A stretch of DNA of 64,000 nucleotides from Actinomycetaceae bacterium MB13-C1-2 (lineage in GTDB: Bacteria > Actinomycetota > Actinomycetes > Actinomycetales > Actinomycetaceae): NCBI GenBank assembly GCA_035621235.1, contig CP141731.1, positions 372,001 through 436,000 of the forward strand, in the 5' to 3' direction. A model generated the notes under the pieces. The model saw only the letters and a program-made list of their open reading frames with translations. It searched no databases and was not told where the DNA came from. Each line of letters begins with the position of its first letter. Position 1 is the first letter of the stretch. A program made the translations under genes and the position numbers. Positions 1 to 9,303 of the stretch are shown in pieces.

Positions 1-329
1 GCCGAATCGGAGCGCACCACGTCGTCTATCCAGAGTATGACGCGGGGATGAGGACGGCACATCTGGTCGGCGGAGAACTTCTGGACTACATCGAAATGGA
101 CCAGGAGGAGTTTGTCGTTGCAAAGATGCGACCTCCGCGAGTACTGAACGGTTTCACGCTTGCCGAGTCCCAGGTGGAATCTAAACACGACATCAGGGTT
201 ATCGGTACGTTGCGCCCTGGCAAACCATTCAGGTATGCAGATGCTGAAACCCGGATTGATGAGGGCGATATTCTGATTGTCTCGGGAACCTCACGTGCCG
301 TCATCCAGTTCTCGGAGTTGCCCAGATAA
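1..329 (+). CDS. TrkA-like potassium uptake protein, C-terminal part (5' end outside window)
   Basis: The reading frame is open from base 3 to a TAA at 327-329, so only the last ~108 residues are in the window. It reads through an IGAHHVVYPE-type segment typical of the end of a TrkA-N (RCK) nucleotide-binding domain. This is followed by a TrkA-C-like domain ending in the motif DEGDILIVSG, which is characteristic of the regulatory subunits of Trk/Ktr potassium channels. The role is inferred to be cytosolic, nucleotide-dependent gating of K+ uptake. A second trk gene may lie upstream but cannot be seen. The protein could also be another RCK_C-domain regulator. The gene is followed after 34 bases by radA. 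Confidence 0.75.
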   Translation, partial: RIGAHHVVYPEYDAGMRTAHLVGGELLDYIEMDQEEFVVAKMRPPRVLNGFTLAESQVESKHDIRVIGTLRPGKPFRYADAETRIDEGDILIVSGTSRAVIQFSELPR

Positions 330-363
330 CCCATTTGTCGGAGGCAACGAGTACCCTTCCAGC

Positions 364-1755
364 ATGGCAAAACCGAGAACAGTTCACATATGCTCAGAGT
401 GCGGATGGGAGTCTCCGAAGTGGGTGGGCCAGTGCCGTGAGTGTGGAGCCTGGGGAACCCTCGAGGAATCGGTGTCGGTTCCTCTGGCAAGCGGCGGCAA
501 CAGTAGCTCCATTCCTAAGGCTGCCGCTAAACCGGGTCCGATCATCAGTCTCGACCGCGTCCAGGTTGAAGAAGCCCCAGCTACCGCGACAGGGATTGGC
601 GAGTTCGATCGAGTGCTCGGGGGCGGCGTCGTGCCCGGTTCGGTCATCTTGCTGGCGGGAGAACCCGGAGTCGGCAAGTCCACACTTCTGCTAGATGTTG
701 CAGCCCGTTTTGCTCGACGTGCCGAAGTCGGCGGGTTTGGTCCGGTGTTGTACGTGACCGGCGAAGAATCGATTTCGCAGGTGAAACGTCGTGCCGAGCG
801 GATCGGTGCACTCTCACCTTCCCTGTTACTGGCTTCCGAGACTGACGTCGCCAACACGCTGTGGCACTTTGAGCAGACTCAGCCCTCGCTATTGATTGTC
901 GACTCCGTACAAACTATGACGACCTCTGCGATTGACAGTGGTGCCGGATCGGTTGCTCAGGTCAAGGCAGTGGCTAGCCTGGTAATACAAGAGGCGAAAA
1001 GATCCAGTGTGCCAACCATTCTGGTTGGACACGTGACCAAGGACGGTTCGATCGCCGGACCACGCACACTTGAGCATCTGGTGGACGTCGTGTGTCAGTT
1101 TGAGGGCGACCGCGGAACCCCACTGCGCCTACTTCGAGCCGCAAAAAACCGATACGGTGCAACAGATGAGGTGGGGTGTTTCCTTCTTGGCGACAGCGGG
1201 ATTGAGGAGGTTACTGACCCCTCGCGCCTATTCACCTCCGGAACCCGAGGTGAAGCACCGGGAAGCTGTGTGACCGTAAGCTTGGACGGACACAGACCAC
1301 TGCTCACCGAGCTCCAAGCCCTAGTCGCCCCTGGAACGGGTGGCAGTCCCCGTCGAGCAACGTCCGGGCTGGACTCATCCCGTATTGCAATGATTCTTGC
1401 GGTTATCCAGTCCCATTTGGGGATGGACCTGTCGAATCGAGAGGTTTATGTCTCGACGGTAGGGGGCGCAAAAACCACCGAACCCGCTGTGGATCTGGCG
1501 GTTGCCATCGCAATCTGCTCCGCCGTGCGGGGCAAGGCACCTCTCGTCGGCACGGTAGCAATCGGAGAAGTCGGCCTAACCAGCGAGATTAGGGGGTGCT
1601 CGGGGATAGAACGTCGGCTGCTAGAAGCCGCACGACTGGGGTGGAAACGGGCACTGATACCCGCGAGCCAAATGGTCGACCTCAAGATGCCTGAATCTAT
1701 CGACGTAGTTGGCGTCACCGATCTGAAAGACGCGCTCCGTCACGTGCTTTCATAG
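364..1755 (+). CDS. radA: DNA repair protein RadA (Sms)
   Basis: RadA is a RecA-related, DnaB-like helicase that extends D-loops during recombinational repair. The start chosen is ATG 364, giving 463 residues and beginning MAKPRTVHICSECG; a longer frame starting at 277 overlaps the trkA-like gene and lacks family similarity. Visible elements are an N-terminal four-cysteine zinc finger (C10, C13, C24, C27), a Walker A motif GEPGVGKST near residue 99, the RadA signature near residue 261 in the form KNRYG (usual form KNRFG), and a C-terminal Lon-protease-like domain. disA follows on the same strand after 147 bases, the common actinobacterial and firmicute radA-disA pairing. Confidence 0.96.
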   Translation: MAKPRTVHICSECGWESPKWVGQCRECGAWGTLEESVSVPLASGGNSSSIPKAAAKPGPIISLDRVQVEEAPATATGIGEFDRVLGGGVVPGSVILLAGEPGVGKSTLLLDVAARFARRAEVGGFGPVLYVTGEESISQVKRRAERIGALSPSLLLASETDVANTLWHFEQTQPSLLIVDSVQTMTTSAIDSGAGSVAQVKAVASLVIQEAKRSSVPTILVGHVTKDGSIAGPRTLEHLVDVVCQFEGDRGTPLRLLRAAKNRYGATDEVGCFLLGDSGIEEVTDPSRLFTSGTRGEAPGSCVTVSLDGHRPLLTELQALVAPGTGGSPRRATSGLDSSRIAMILAVIQSHLGMDLSNREVYVSTVGGAKTTEPAVDLAVAIAICSAVRGKAPLVGTVAIGEVGLTSEIRGCSGIERRLLEAARLGWKRALIPASQMVDLKMPESIDVVGVTDLKDALRHVLS

Positions 1756-1902
1756 TGATCGTGGCCGAAACGATACACCCACGCGAACACCCGTCTCTTC
1801 TTCCTCCGTAAACTCTTTAGGGGAAGCGGCAGGTCTACCATTTGTGAGCCGCTGGCTGGATTATTCTGGATAGACCTCTTGTAGAACAAGGAGTATCAGA
1901 AG

Positions 1903-2967
1903 TTGAGTGTGGAAGAACGGGAACTTCGTCGAGCGCTACAACAGATCGCGCCCGGAACAGAACTCCGCGAAGGACTTGAGCGAATCCAACGATCTCACAC
2001 AGGAGCACTCATTGTGCTCGGATACAACCCGGAAGTTGAGGCAATCTGTTCCGGAGGTTTCACCGTGGACGTTGATCTGTCCGCACCCCGTCTTCGCGAA
2101 CTCGCCAAGATGGACGGCGCAGTCGTCATTGATACCGAAGCCTGGATGATTCGAAAAGCTAATGTTCAGCTACTTCCCGACGCATCGATTCCCACAGACG
2201 AGTCCGGCATGCGACACCGTACCGCTCAGCGCACGGCCCGCCAGGTAAACGTCCCCATTTTGTCTCTTTCGGCCTCAATGTCGGCTATTTCTATCTATGT
2301 CGGCGATATCCACCACACGGTCGAAGAACCGGAAGCGCTGTTGTCTAAAGCCAACCAGGCGGTAGACACGCTGGACCGATACATCGAGCGTCTTGACGAG
2401 GTTCTTTCCTCGTTATCCATTTTTGAGATCCGAGACTCGGTTTCTGTACGCGACGTTGCAACCGTTGTTCAGCGTATGGAGATGATCCGCCGAATCACGT
2501 CCGAGATCAACGGCTATCTTGACGAACTCGGCGCTGAGGGACGATTGCTGGCACTCCAGGTCGATGACCTGTTGAGAGGAGCCGCATCAGAGCGCGCCCT
2601 GGTGCTGCGCGACTACATCGCTAACCCAGAGAACCTTGATGAGGTTGAATCCAAACTTTCGAACCTTTCGGCAGAATCTCTGGTTGACCTAACCCAGATT
2701 GCGGAGATCCTTGGCGCTCCGGTATTCGATCCAGCCGATCTTGATGAGTCGATCAGTCCGCGCGGAATCCGCGCTCTGGCAATGGTTCCCCGACTACCCT
2801 GGCGTTCGATTCAGCAGATTTCCGAGAAATGGGGGACCCTCACAGAGCTTCGAGCACTGAAGCCCGAGGATCTTCAATCGATCGACGGTGTTGGAGCCTA
2901 CCGCGCGCGAATGATCGTAGAACACCTTGGAGAACGCGCCAACGCGGCGCAAAGTACCAACTGGTAA
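1903..2967 (+). CDS. disA: DNA integrity scanning diadenylate cyclase DisA
   Basis: DisA makes c-di-AMP from two ATP and slows synthesis when it meets branched DNA. The protein is 354 residues and starts at TTG 1903, preceded by a good ribosome site (AAGGAG at about 1888). The DAC domain carries the catalytic motifs DGA (residues 71-73) and RHR (104-106). A helical spine follows, and a helix-hairpin-helix DNA-binding domain (SIDGVGAYRARMIVEHL) forms the C-terminus. The last 28 codons plus stop are repeated exactly just downstream (see the repeat entry). The gene itself is intact because the stop lies at the end of the first copy. Confidence 0.95.
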   Translation: MSVEERELRRALQQIAPGTELREGLERIQRSHTGALIVLGYNPEVEAICSGGFTVDVDLSAPRLRELAKMDGAVVIDTEAWMIRKANVQLLPDASIPTDESGMRHRTAQRTARQVNVPILSLSASMSAISIYVGDIHHTVEEPEALLSKANQAVDTLDRYIERLDEVLSSLSIFEIRDSVSVRDVATVVQRMEMIRRITSEINGYLDELGAEGRLLALQVDDLLRGAASERALVLRDYIANPENLDEVESKLSNLSAESLVDLTQIAEILGAPVFDPADLDESISPRGIRALAMVPRLPWRSIQQISEKWGTLTELRALKPEDLQSIDGVGAYRARMIVEHLGERANAAQSTNW

Positions 2968-3058
2968 GGCCCTCGACGGTGTTGGAGCCTACCGCGCGCG
3001 AATGATCGTAGAACACCTTGGAGAACGCGCCAACGCGGCGCAAAGTACCAACTGGTAA
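2882..3058. repeat. Exact 86-bp tandem duplication of the disA 3' end
   Basis: Bases 2882-2967 (end of disA including the TAA) and 2973-3058 are identical, separated by GGCCC, so the period is 91 bp. The second copy has no start codon or ribosome site and is not expected to be translated. It fills the whole space between disA and the convergent gene at 3063. Perfect identity over 86 bp suggests a recent slippage or unequal-exchange event, or an assembly artefact. Confidence 0.95.
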
Positions 3059-3062
3059 CGCC

Positions 3063-3662
3063 CTATTCTATGGTCAGGTTCGCAGCGATCTTGGATTCGC
3101 CACCGAATACCGAGTATCGAAGCTCATAGGTTCCTTTTGCGGCGTTCATGCTCGCTCCGTCATCACCGGTGGTGGCCACTTCGCAGTCCACGTATGCTTT
3201 GCCATCCCAAGACAGGGTTCGTGACCAGGGATGATCCGGAGCAAGAAGTAACGGCATCTCACTAAGGACCGATGAGCATGCAACGGGTGTCCAGACTGAA
3301 TCGCCCCCGAGCTGGGCGCTTACCGAAACATCACCCGGGGTCATGGTACAGGCCTCGCCTCGGACGTTTTCGATCGACATAACGACATCGATCCCCTCAC
3401 CCTGGGCGATGGTCGTGGCCCCCGGAATCAGGCTGACGCTGACATCTTCCTCGCCGCACGACTCGTACGTTACGGGCTGCAAAGTCGTGAGTTCGGTGTT
3501 CTTCTGATGCTCGGACTTGAAATAGTCGCCGACCCAAATCACGGCCTTGAATACCAAGAACACCAGGCCCGCTAGCAGCGCCAACAGGATCAGAGTAGAA
3601 ACGATGCGCCTGACCCACGGGGTCTTCCGCTTCCGTCTATTCGGTGTTGCTCTGCTACTCAC
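3063..3662 (-). CDS. Hypothetical single-pass membrane protein, extracytoplasmic domain
   Basis: The protein is 199 residues with a GTG start. A basic N-terminus (RRKRKTPWVRR) precedes one hydrophobic segment (about residues 20-45), so it is probably anchored in the membrane with about 150 residues outside. The outer part is beta-rich, with short strands and cysteines (C68, C97 and others) suggesting a disulfide-linked Ig-like fold. I do not recognise a named family. It is the last gene of the fol cluster, starting 10 bases after the DUF3180 gene stops, and converges on disA. It could be a cell-envelope accessory protein; the function is unknown. Confidence 0.7.
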   Translation of the reverse strand: MSSRATPNRRKRKTPWVRRIVSTLILLALLAGLVFLVFKAVIWVGDYFKSEHQKNTELTTLQPVTYESCGEEDVSVSLIPGATTIAQGEGIDVVMSIENVRGEACTMTPGDVSVSAQLGGDSVWTPVACSSVLSEMPLLLAPDHPWSRTLSWDGKAYVDCEVATTGDDGASMNAAKGTYELRYSVFGGESKIAANLTIE

Positions 3663-3671
3663 ACAGCTACG

Positions 3672-4211
3672 TTAGCGGCCATGGTTTCCAATGTGGCTTT
3701 GCCTCGCGGAAGCAACGTCGGACGCGCGCCTACCGCGACCGGCCGAGTTCCTGGTTCGATTCTCATCAGACCCGTCAGAACTGTCGTCTACGCACCATCG
3801 CTCAACCACGATGGCGCACACCGCGGCGATTAGCGCCATCGACCCTGCGGCTAATGCGCTCCAGCCCGACTGTGCCATCATCGGAGCCCACGACCGCATT
3901 AGTCCCACTGCCGCGATACCGAGCAAGACTCCGGACGAGGTAGCGCACACCGGAGCAGAAGCGCGCGCAAAAAGTGCGGTACGCCCCGCCATGACGGGAG
4001 TCATCCAAGTCTTCGTTCTGCGTTTCATCCGGCGAACGCCAATTCCAAAGACAATTAGGAATACTGCGACCAGAAGGAATAGCAGGGCCAGCCAGGGCGT
4101 TATTAGGAGTGGGTGGGCCCCTACCTGAACCAGGATTTCCTGAAGCAGAAATCCTGCGGCGAGACCCGCCACGCCAAGTCCCACCTGCGTCCAGACAGAC
4201 AGCGGCTTCAT
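3672..4211 (-). CDS. DUF3180 family membrane protein
   Basis: This is a 179-residue protein with about four hydrophobic segments (approximately residues 10-27, 35-60, 92-108 and 118-138) and a charged, low-complexity C-terminus (SDGSDENRTRNSAGRGRR). Genes of this size and topology lie directly after folK in most actinobacteria and are classed as DUF3180; the assignment here rests on that position and topology. The start codon overlaps the last codon of the folB-folK gene by four bases (ATGA), so the two are translationally coupled. No biochemical role is known. Confidence 0.8.
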   Translation of the reverse strand: MKPLSVWTQVGLGVAGLAAGFLLQEILVQVGAHPLLITPWLALLFLLVAVFLIVFGIGVRRMKRRTKTWMTPVMAGRTALFARASAPVCATSSGVLLGIAAVGLMRSWAPMMAQSGWSALAAGSMALIAAVCAIVVERWCVDDSSDGSDENRTRNSAGRGRRASDVASARQSHIGNHGR

Positions 4212-5857
4212 CTGCGTCGTTGCCCAGATCCCCCAGCGATTGGGATGCTCCCAGTCGGGGTAGGGCGGACGGTAACTCGACGACCCGTTGGGGTGGAACC
4301 AGTTGTGCTCGGAGCTGTGTGTGCTGACTCGTCAACCACCTTCGGGCTCCGACTATTTGCGGCAGCGCGCCAATCGGGCAGGCGACCCTGTACCGCGTGC
4401 GAAGCCTGAACTGGCGTTCCCTGTACTGGAGTCCCTGTGGAAGGTTCCGCCACAGGCGTTCGCCGCGCAGGCTTTTCTATTGCGGACTCGTCCACTTGAG
4501 CGGCCACAGGTCCGGGTGGTGCTGGCGGGGCAGGTTCCACAACTTCTTTCTCGAGCAGCCTTTTAAAGATTGGATCATGGTCTATCGGAGCAAGATGGAG
4601 TCTTTCCCCGCGGACCGTAACACTCGGTAGGTCAAGTTGTGCCGTCAGTCGTTCCTTTTTTGGACGCTCATTGAGCTGACGCTCGGTTCCCGAAGCGATC
4701 CGCCCATCGTCATCAAGCCAGTTTTCCCTGACCGAGAGCAGTCCCGAACGATCCGGTGCGAGTGCCAATAGTTGGCTCACCTCACCGAATCCGGGAAGTC
4801 TGTCCTTCGGAGCAATTGCGGCCCAGGGGAACAGAACAAATGCGCGCTCGTGGGCACGAGGGTGCGGAAGTATGAGGTCACGGGAGTTAATCCTCATTTG
4901 GTCCAGACTGACGATGTCGATGTCGAGGGTTCGCGCCGCCCAGCGGCGCTCTCTCACACGCCCAAATTCCGCCTCGATACGATTAACTTCCTGCAATAGC
5001 ACCGGAGGCGGAAGAACTGTTCTTCCGATGACGACCGTATTCAGGTAGTCCGGCTGCGGGAGAGCTCCCGGTTCCAAGACTGGAAGTGTGCGGACCACCG
5101 GGCCGACAAGTGAAACTTCGAAACCCGGAGTAGACCGGAGTGCAGCGACGGCGTCCGCCAGGGTCTGGAGCGAAGCTCCCTTGTTAGAACCGAGTGAAAG
5201 CACGGCTCGATAAATGGGCGATCCATCGGTGAAGGATCGGGGAATCAGTGCCGCGCCGGTGAGTGGACTTTGGGATCGCGTAAATGACCTCGTGGGAGCA
5301 GGCTCTGGTTCGCCGCGTCGCCGGCTCAGTTCGGCGCGCGTTGGGAACGGAGACTTCACGGGCACAGCCGACCTCTGCGGAACCGTTGACGGCCGCTTCT
5401 CAATCTTGGCGATCTGAGCCGGAGGATTGTCCGCTTCCCAAGTCCTGGTCTCGCATGCAGGCCTGGAGGTCTCCTTCGGAGCCCGATCATCCTGACTTCT
5501 GGTAACCGTCACTGAAACGTCTTCGAACTGGTGACGAACCGGAGCCATCGGTTTATGGACCGTGACCTCTACGCTGTGAACCAACGGGAAAGTCAGGGCC
5601 ATCGCCGCGAGTTTGTTCGCAAGGGTCTCTAGCAGGTAGACGGGAGTGCCACTAAGAATCGCTACCGCTTTCTCAGCTAGCTGCGAGTAATCAACGGTGT
5701 AAGCAACATCGTCCGTGAGCGCTGCCTGACGAGAATCAACGTGGAGCTTCAGATCCGCAGAGAAAACCTGTGAGCCGTGTCGCTCAAAATCGTATACCCC
5801 GTGACTTCCCACGGCGCTTAAGCCGCGCAGGGCAATAACATCCCTGTGATCACTCAC
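4208..5857 (-). CDS. folK: Fused dihydroneopterin aldolase / HPPK (FolB-FolK) with long tail
   Basis: One 549-residue protein with a GTG start carries two folate enzymes. Residues 1-121 are FolB (dihydroneopterin aldolase: LRGLSAVGSHGVYDFER, DYSQLAE, LLETLANKLA). After a proline- and charge-rich linker of ~95 residues comes FolK, which pyrophosphorylates 6-hydroxymethyldihydropterin (about residues 216-385; SLGSNKGAS, RWAARTLDIDIV, LPHPRAHERAF). A further ~165 residues are low-complexity (Pro, Ala, Thr, Arg) with no recognisable domain. The FolK motifs look intact. It follows folP by 28 bases in the operon. FolB and FolK are separate or simply fused in other actinobacteria; the long linker and tail are unusual. 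Confidence 0.92.
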   Translation of the reverse strand: MSDHRDVIALRGLSAVGSHGVYDFERHGSQVFSADLKLHVDSRQAALTDDVAYTVDYSQLAEKAVAILSGTPVYLLETLANKLAAMALTFPLVHSVEVTVHKPMAPVRHQFEDVSVTVTRSQDDRAPKETSRPACETRTWEADNPPAQIAKIEKRPSTVPQRSAVPVKSPFPTRAELSRRRGEPEPAPTRSFTRSQSPLTGAALIPRSFTDGSPIYRAVLSLGSNKGASLQTLADAVAALRSTPGFEVSLVGPVVRTLPVLEPGALPQPDYLNTVVIGRTVLPPPVLLQEVNRIEAEFGRVRERRWAARTLDIDIVSLDQMRINSRDLILPHPRAHERAFVLFPWAAIAPKDRLPGFGEVSQLLALAPDRSGLLSVRENWLDDDGRIASGTERQLNERPKKERLTAQLDLPSVTVRGERLHLAPIDHDPIFKRLLEKEVVEPAPPAPPGPVAAQVDESAIEKPARRTPVAEPSTGTPVQGTPVQASHAVQGRLPDWRAAANSRSPKVVDESAHTAPSTTGSTPTGRRVTVRPTPTGSIPIAGGSGQRRR

Positions 5858-5885
5858 CGCGACTCCTCCCTCTTTCGCCCTCGGA

Positions 5886-6707
5886 CTATTTTGAGAGCTC
5901 CTGAATCAGTCTCACGTTTGGTCCGACCGAGTGCACTCGGACCATCCACGCCCCACTGCTTACGCAGGACCTAGTGACGTCCAGGGTTCCCTGTTCAAGC
6001 TCATTCCCGTATCTCTCAGCAATGAACCGCTTACGCGAGGCTCCGACTAACACCGGAAACCCGGTAGAAACGAAATCATCTAGTGATTCAACAATTCGCC
6101 ACGAGTCGGCTCCCCCTAGTGCAAATCCTAACCCGGGGTCAACCACGACGCGTGTAGGTTGTAGGCCCGAGTCGAGGACTGCCTCCACCTGGACCATCGT
6201 TTCCCGAATCAACTCTGAGGTAACGTCGCCGTACTTCGTGTCGAGTAGTGGATCGGAGGGGAAGCCGCGCCAATGTTGCACCACCATTGCAGCATCGTAT
6301 TCCGCGCAGACTCGGGCAATGCCAGAATCGAGGCTACCGCCCGAAACGTCATTTATCAGCACCGCCCCCAGTTCAAGTCCTCTTTTGGCAGTTTCGGAAT
6401 GGACCGTGTCGATTGAGACTGCGATCCCCTCTCGAACCAGGTTACGAACTACAGGACCGATGCGTTCCCATTCCTCATCCGCGGAAACTCGACGGGCACC
6501 CGGTCTCGTCGATTCGCCCCCCACGTCGATGATCGCCGCACCCTCAGCCGACATTTGGACTCCGTGTGCGGTAGCGGCCGTTTCGGAGTGCCAGAATCCA
6601 CCGTCTGAGAAAGAATCTGGTGTCACGTTTAGTATTCCCATGACCTGAGTGGTGTCGCCACCCAAAGTCCTCCCGCGGGAGATGACAGCCGGAACCCCAA
6701 TCGCCAT
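5886..6707 (-). CDS. folP: Dihydropteroate synthase
   Basis: FolP condenses 4-aminobenzoate with the pterin pyrophosphate made by FolK and is the target of sulfonamides. The protein is 273 residues. It shows the N-terminal family signature MGILNVTPDSFSDGG, the GGESTRPGA loop, a VVDPGLGF segment and the C-terminal VGASRKRFI element. The last tail segment (VRVHSVG) carries the usual R-x-H pair. It lies between folE and folB-folK in the fol operon with 14- and 28-base gaps. Confidence 0.96.
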   Translation of the reverse strand: MAIGVPAVISRGRTLGGDTTQVMGILNVTPDSFSDGGFWHSETAATAHGVQMSAEGAAIIDVGGESTRPGARRVSADEEWERIGPVVRNLVREGIAVSIDTVHSETAKRGLELGAVLINDVSGGSLDSGIARVCAEYDAAMVVQHWRGFPSDPLLDTKYGDVTSELIRETMVQVEAVLDSGLQPTRVVVDPGLGFALGGADSWRIVESLDDFVSTGFPVLVGASRKRFIAERYGNELEQGTLDVTRSCVSSGAWMVRVHSVGPNVRLIQELSK

Positions 6708-6721
6708 TTTCCCTACCTACG

Positions 6722-7282
6722 CTAGCTACGAACCAGGGATAGGACTTCTTGTTTGCGAGCGGACTCCGCCAGTGTCCCTCGGAACGTGCTTGTCATTGTG
6801 ACGGGATGTTCCTTGTGAACACCCCGCATGGTCATACACATGTGTTCGGCTTCGACGATCACGCCCACTCCCAGCGGCGTTAGGGTCGACTCAATCGCGG
6901 AAGCAATCTGGCCCGTGAGTCGTTCTTGGACCTGTGGTCTACGAGCATAGCCATCGACACATCGGGCGAGTTTAGACAGACCGGTAATGCGCCCATTCGC
7001 CGGCAGGTAGGCCACGTGAACCCTGCCGAAAAAGGGCAATAGGTGATGTTCACACATGGAGTAGAAGGTGATGTCCTTTAGGATCACCAGTTCATCGGTA
7101 TCAACGTGGAAGGTCTTCTTCAGGTGCTCACTCGGATCTTCGTGCAAACCGCTGAAGATCTCCGCAAAACTCCGAGCAACCCGGTCGGGGGTCTCAACAA
7201 GCCCCTCCCGCATGGGATCCTCGCCAATCGCGGAAAGAATCTCGCCTGTCGCCGAGCGGACCGCGCTAGCGTCGTAGCTCAC
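6722..7282 (-). CDS. folE: GTP cyclohydrolase I
   Basis: FolE opens GTP to 7,8-dihydroneopterin triphosphate, the first step of folate synthesis. The protein is 186 residues, a typical length. The zinc site and active-site residues are visible in [12 protein letters not shown] and in [10 protein letters not shown]. The start codon overlaps the ftsH stop by four bases, so the two are co-translated. It heads the four folate activities encoded here (folE, folP, folB, folK). Confidence 0.97.
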   Translation of the reverse strand: MSYDASAVRSATGEILSAIGEDPMREGLVETPDRVARSFAEIFSGLHEDPSEHLKKTFHVDTDELVILKDITFYSMCEHHLLPFFGRVHVAYLPANGRITGLSKLARCVDGYARRPQVQERLTGQIASAIESTLTPLGVGVIVEAEHMCMTMRGVHKEHPVTMTSTFRGTLAESARKQEVLSLVRS

Positions 7283-9303
7283 GGCGCCTCCGTCTGAAGT
7301 TCTTCTGGCACCGGAGCGGCGGGGTCCACCGCCTTGGCCGGAACCTGCTTCGGGTCACCGAGCACGGCTCCGGGGATCGCACCTTCGCTGCCGTAGTTCC
7401 ACACCGCGCGCTTTGGTTGCTTCTTTATGTCCTTAAAGACCTCTTTCAGGGCTTTCTCGTCGAGAGTTTCCTCTTCAAGCAGACGCAAGGCAAGGTTATC
7501 GAGGATCTCACGGTTCTCGGTAAGAATCGTCCACGCTTCGCGCACGGCTCCGTCAAGTAGACCTCTTATCTGCTCGTCGATTCGAGTAGCGAGGTGATCA
7601 GACATCGGGGCATCCTGTCCGCGGCCCATTTCACGACCGACGAACGGATCAGTGTCTTTTGAACCAAGCTTGACCGTACCAACCGCGTCGGTCATCCCGT
7701 AGTCAGTCACCATTGCGCGCGCGGTGGCTGTCGCTTTCTCGATATCGTTCGAGGCACCGGTCGAAGGATCGCGGAAGACGACCTCCTCAGCGACCCTGCC
7801 GCCCATCGCGTATACCAAATCATCGAGAAGCTGGTTGCGAGTCTTTGAGTATCGGTCTTCACTAGGCATGACCATCGTGTATCCAAGTGCCCGCCCGCGC
7901 GGAAGAATGGTCACTTTGGTGACGGGATCTGTGTACTGTAGCGCAGCCGCGCACAGAGCATGTCCCCCCTCGTGATACGCGGTCACCGCCTTGTCGTGCT
8001 CGTTCATTACGCGAGTTCGCTTCTGAGGACCTGCGATGACACGGTCAACTGCCTCGTCAATGGCTCTGTTATCGATTAAATCCGCATCGGAACGGGCAGT
8101 CAGCAGGGCAGCCTCGTTCAAGACGTTTGCCAAATCTGCTCCGGTGAAGCCAGGGGTTCGCTTTGCTATCTGCTTTAGGTCGACGTCGGGGGTTAGTGGT
8201 TTCCCCTTGGCGTGAACCTCAAGAATCTTGTGTCGGCCCTTCATGTCGGGGGCCTCAACGGCGATTTGCCGATCAAATCGCCCTGGACGCAGCAACGCCG
8301 GATCGAGGATGTCGGGACGGTTCGTGGCCGCAATCATGATGACGTTGGTACGCTCGTCAAAACCATCCAGCTCAACCAGCATCTGGTTCAGCGTCTGCTC
8401 CCGCTCATCGTTGCCGCCACCGATTCCCGATCCACGATGACGTCCGATCGCATCGATTTCGTCGACAAAAATGATGGCGGGGGCGGCTTTGCGTGCCTTC
8501 TCGAACAGATCACGGACACGCGAGGCGCCGACGCCAACATAGAGCTCCATGAACTCTGAACCGGAGATCGAGAAGAAGGGAACCTTAGCTTCGCCAGCAA
8601 CTGCCTTGGCGAGGAGCGTCTTGCCCGTGCCGGGAGGACCGTAGAGAAGAACACCCTTGGGGATCTTGGCACCGACAGAAGTGAACTTAGAGGGTTCAAC
8701 CAGGAACTCGCGGATTTCGTCGAGTTCCTCAACGGCCTCGTCCTCACCGGCCACGTCCGCGAAGGTGACCTGCGGGTTTTCCTCGTTGAACTGTTTTGCC
8801 TTCGATGAGCTAAACCCACCCATCATCTTTGAGCCAGCCGTGCGTGACATCAGCCACCAGAAACCACCGAGCAATAACATCATCGGAATCAGCAACTGAA
8901 GCATCGATCCGAGAACGCTTGGTTGGGGATACAGGGCGTTGTACCCCTCGGCCGGCACAGCCTTGTCTAGAAGATCGAGAACCTGCTCGGACTGAGTTCG
9001 AGCATAGGTGAATGAGACGTTGCGCCCGAGTTCTTTCTCGGGGTCCATGGGACCCGTACTCGCGTGTGTGTACGGCTCGGCTAGTGTCAGATTGACCTGC
9101 TGACTTCCGTCGTTGACGATCGCGCTGGTGATCTTCTCTTCTCGAAGAATGTCCAGGCCTTCTGAGGTGATCACGGTCGCTGGCTGGAACATCCTCCAGA
9201 CCATCCAGGTGATTATCAGAAGCGCCAGTAACGGCACAACAATGAACGGCCAGGTCTTGCTGCCTTCACCCTTGGTCGACTTCTTGGTCTTTTCTTCGCT
9301 CAC
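7279..9303 (-). CDS. ftsH: ATP-dependent zinc metalloprotease FtsH
   Basis: FtsH is a membrane-anchored AAA+ protease that degrades unstable membrane and cytosolic proteins. The protein is 674 residues. TM1 lies at about residues 18-39 and TM2 at about 112-131, with a periplasmic loop between them. The AAA domain has Walker A GPPGTGKT, Walker B IIFVDEID and the second region of homology ending LLRPGRFD. The zinc protease motif HEGGH is near residue 444. The start abuts the hpt stop exactly, and the end overlaps folE. The hpt-ftsH-folE order is standard in actinobacteria. Confidence 0.97.
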   Translation of the reverse strand: MSEEKTKKSTKGEGSKTWPFIVVPLLALLIITWMVWRMFQPATVITSEGLDILREEKITSAIVNDGSQQVNLTLAEPYTHASTGPMDPEKELGRNVSFTYARTQSEQVLDLLDKAVPAEGYNALYPQPSVLGSMLQLLIPMMLLLGGFWWLMSRTAGSKMMGGFSSSKAKQFNEENPQVTFADVAGEDEAVEELDEIREFLVEPSKFTSVGAKIPKGVLLYGPPGTGKTLLAKAVAGEAKVPFFSISGSEFMELYVGVGASRVRDLFEKARKAAPAIIFVDEIDAIGRHRGSGIGGGNDEREQTLNQMLVELDGFDERTNVIMIAATNRPDILDPALLRPGRFDRQIAVEAPDMKGRHKILEVHAKGKPLTPDVDLKQIAKRTPGFTGADLANVLNEAALLTARSDADLIDNRAIDEAVDRVIAGPQKRTRVMNEHDKAVTAYHEGGHALCAAALQYTDPVTKVTILPRGRALGYTMVMPSEDRYSKTRNQLLDDLVYAMGGRVAEEVVFRDPSTGASNDIEKATATARAMVTDYGMTDAVGTVKLGSKDTDPFVGREMGRGQDAPMSDHLATRIDEQIRGLLDGAVREAWTILTENREILDNLALRLLEEETLDEKALKEVFKDIKKQPKRAVWNYGSEGAIPGAVLGDPKQVPAKAVDPAAPVPEELQTEAP

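Noticed and set aside
3018-3224. Plus-strand frame beginning in the second disA repeat copy
   Set aside because: The frame differs from disA and has no similarity; it runs into the convergent gene.
5974-6648. 224-codon plus-strand open frame over folP
   Set aside because: It is the mirror of folP, Ser/Thr/Arg-rich and low-information, with no context as a gene.
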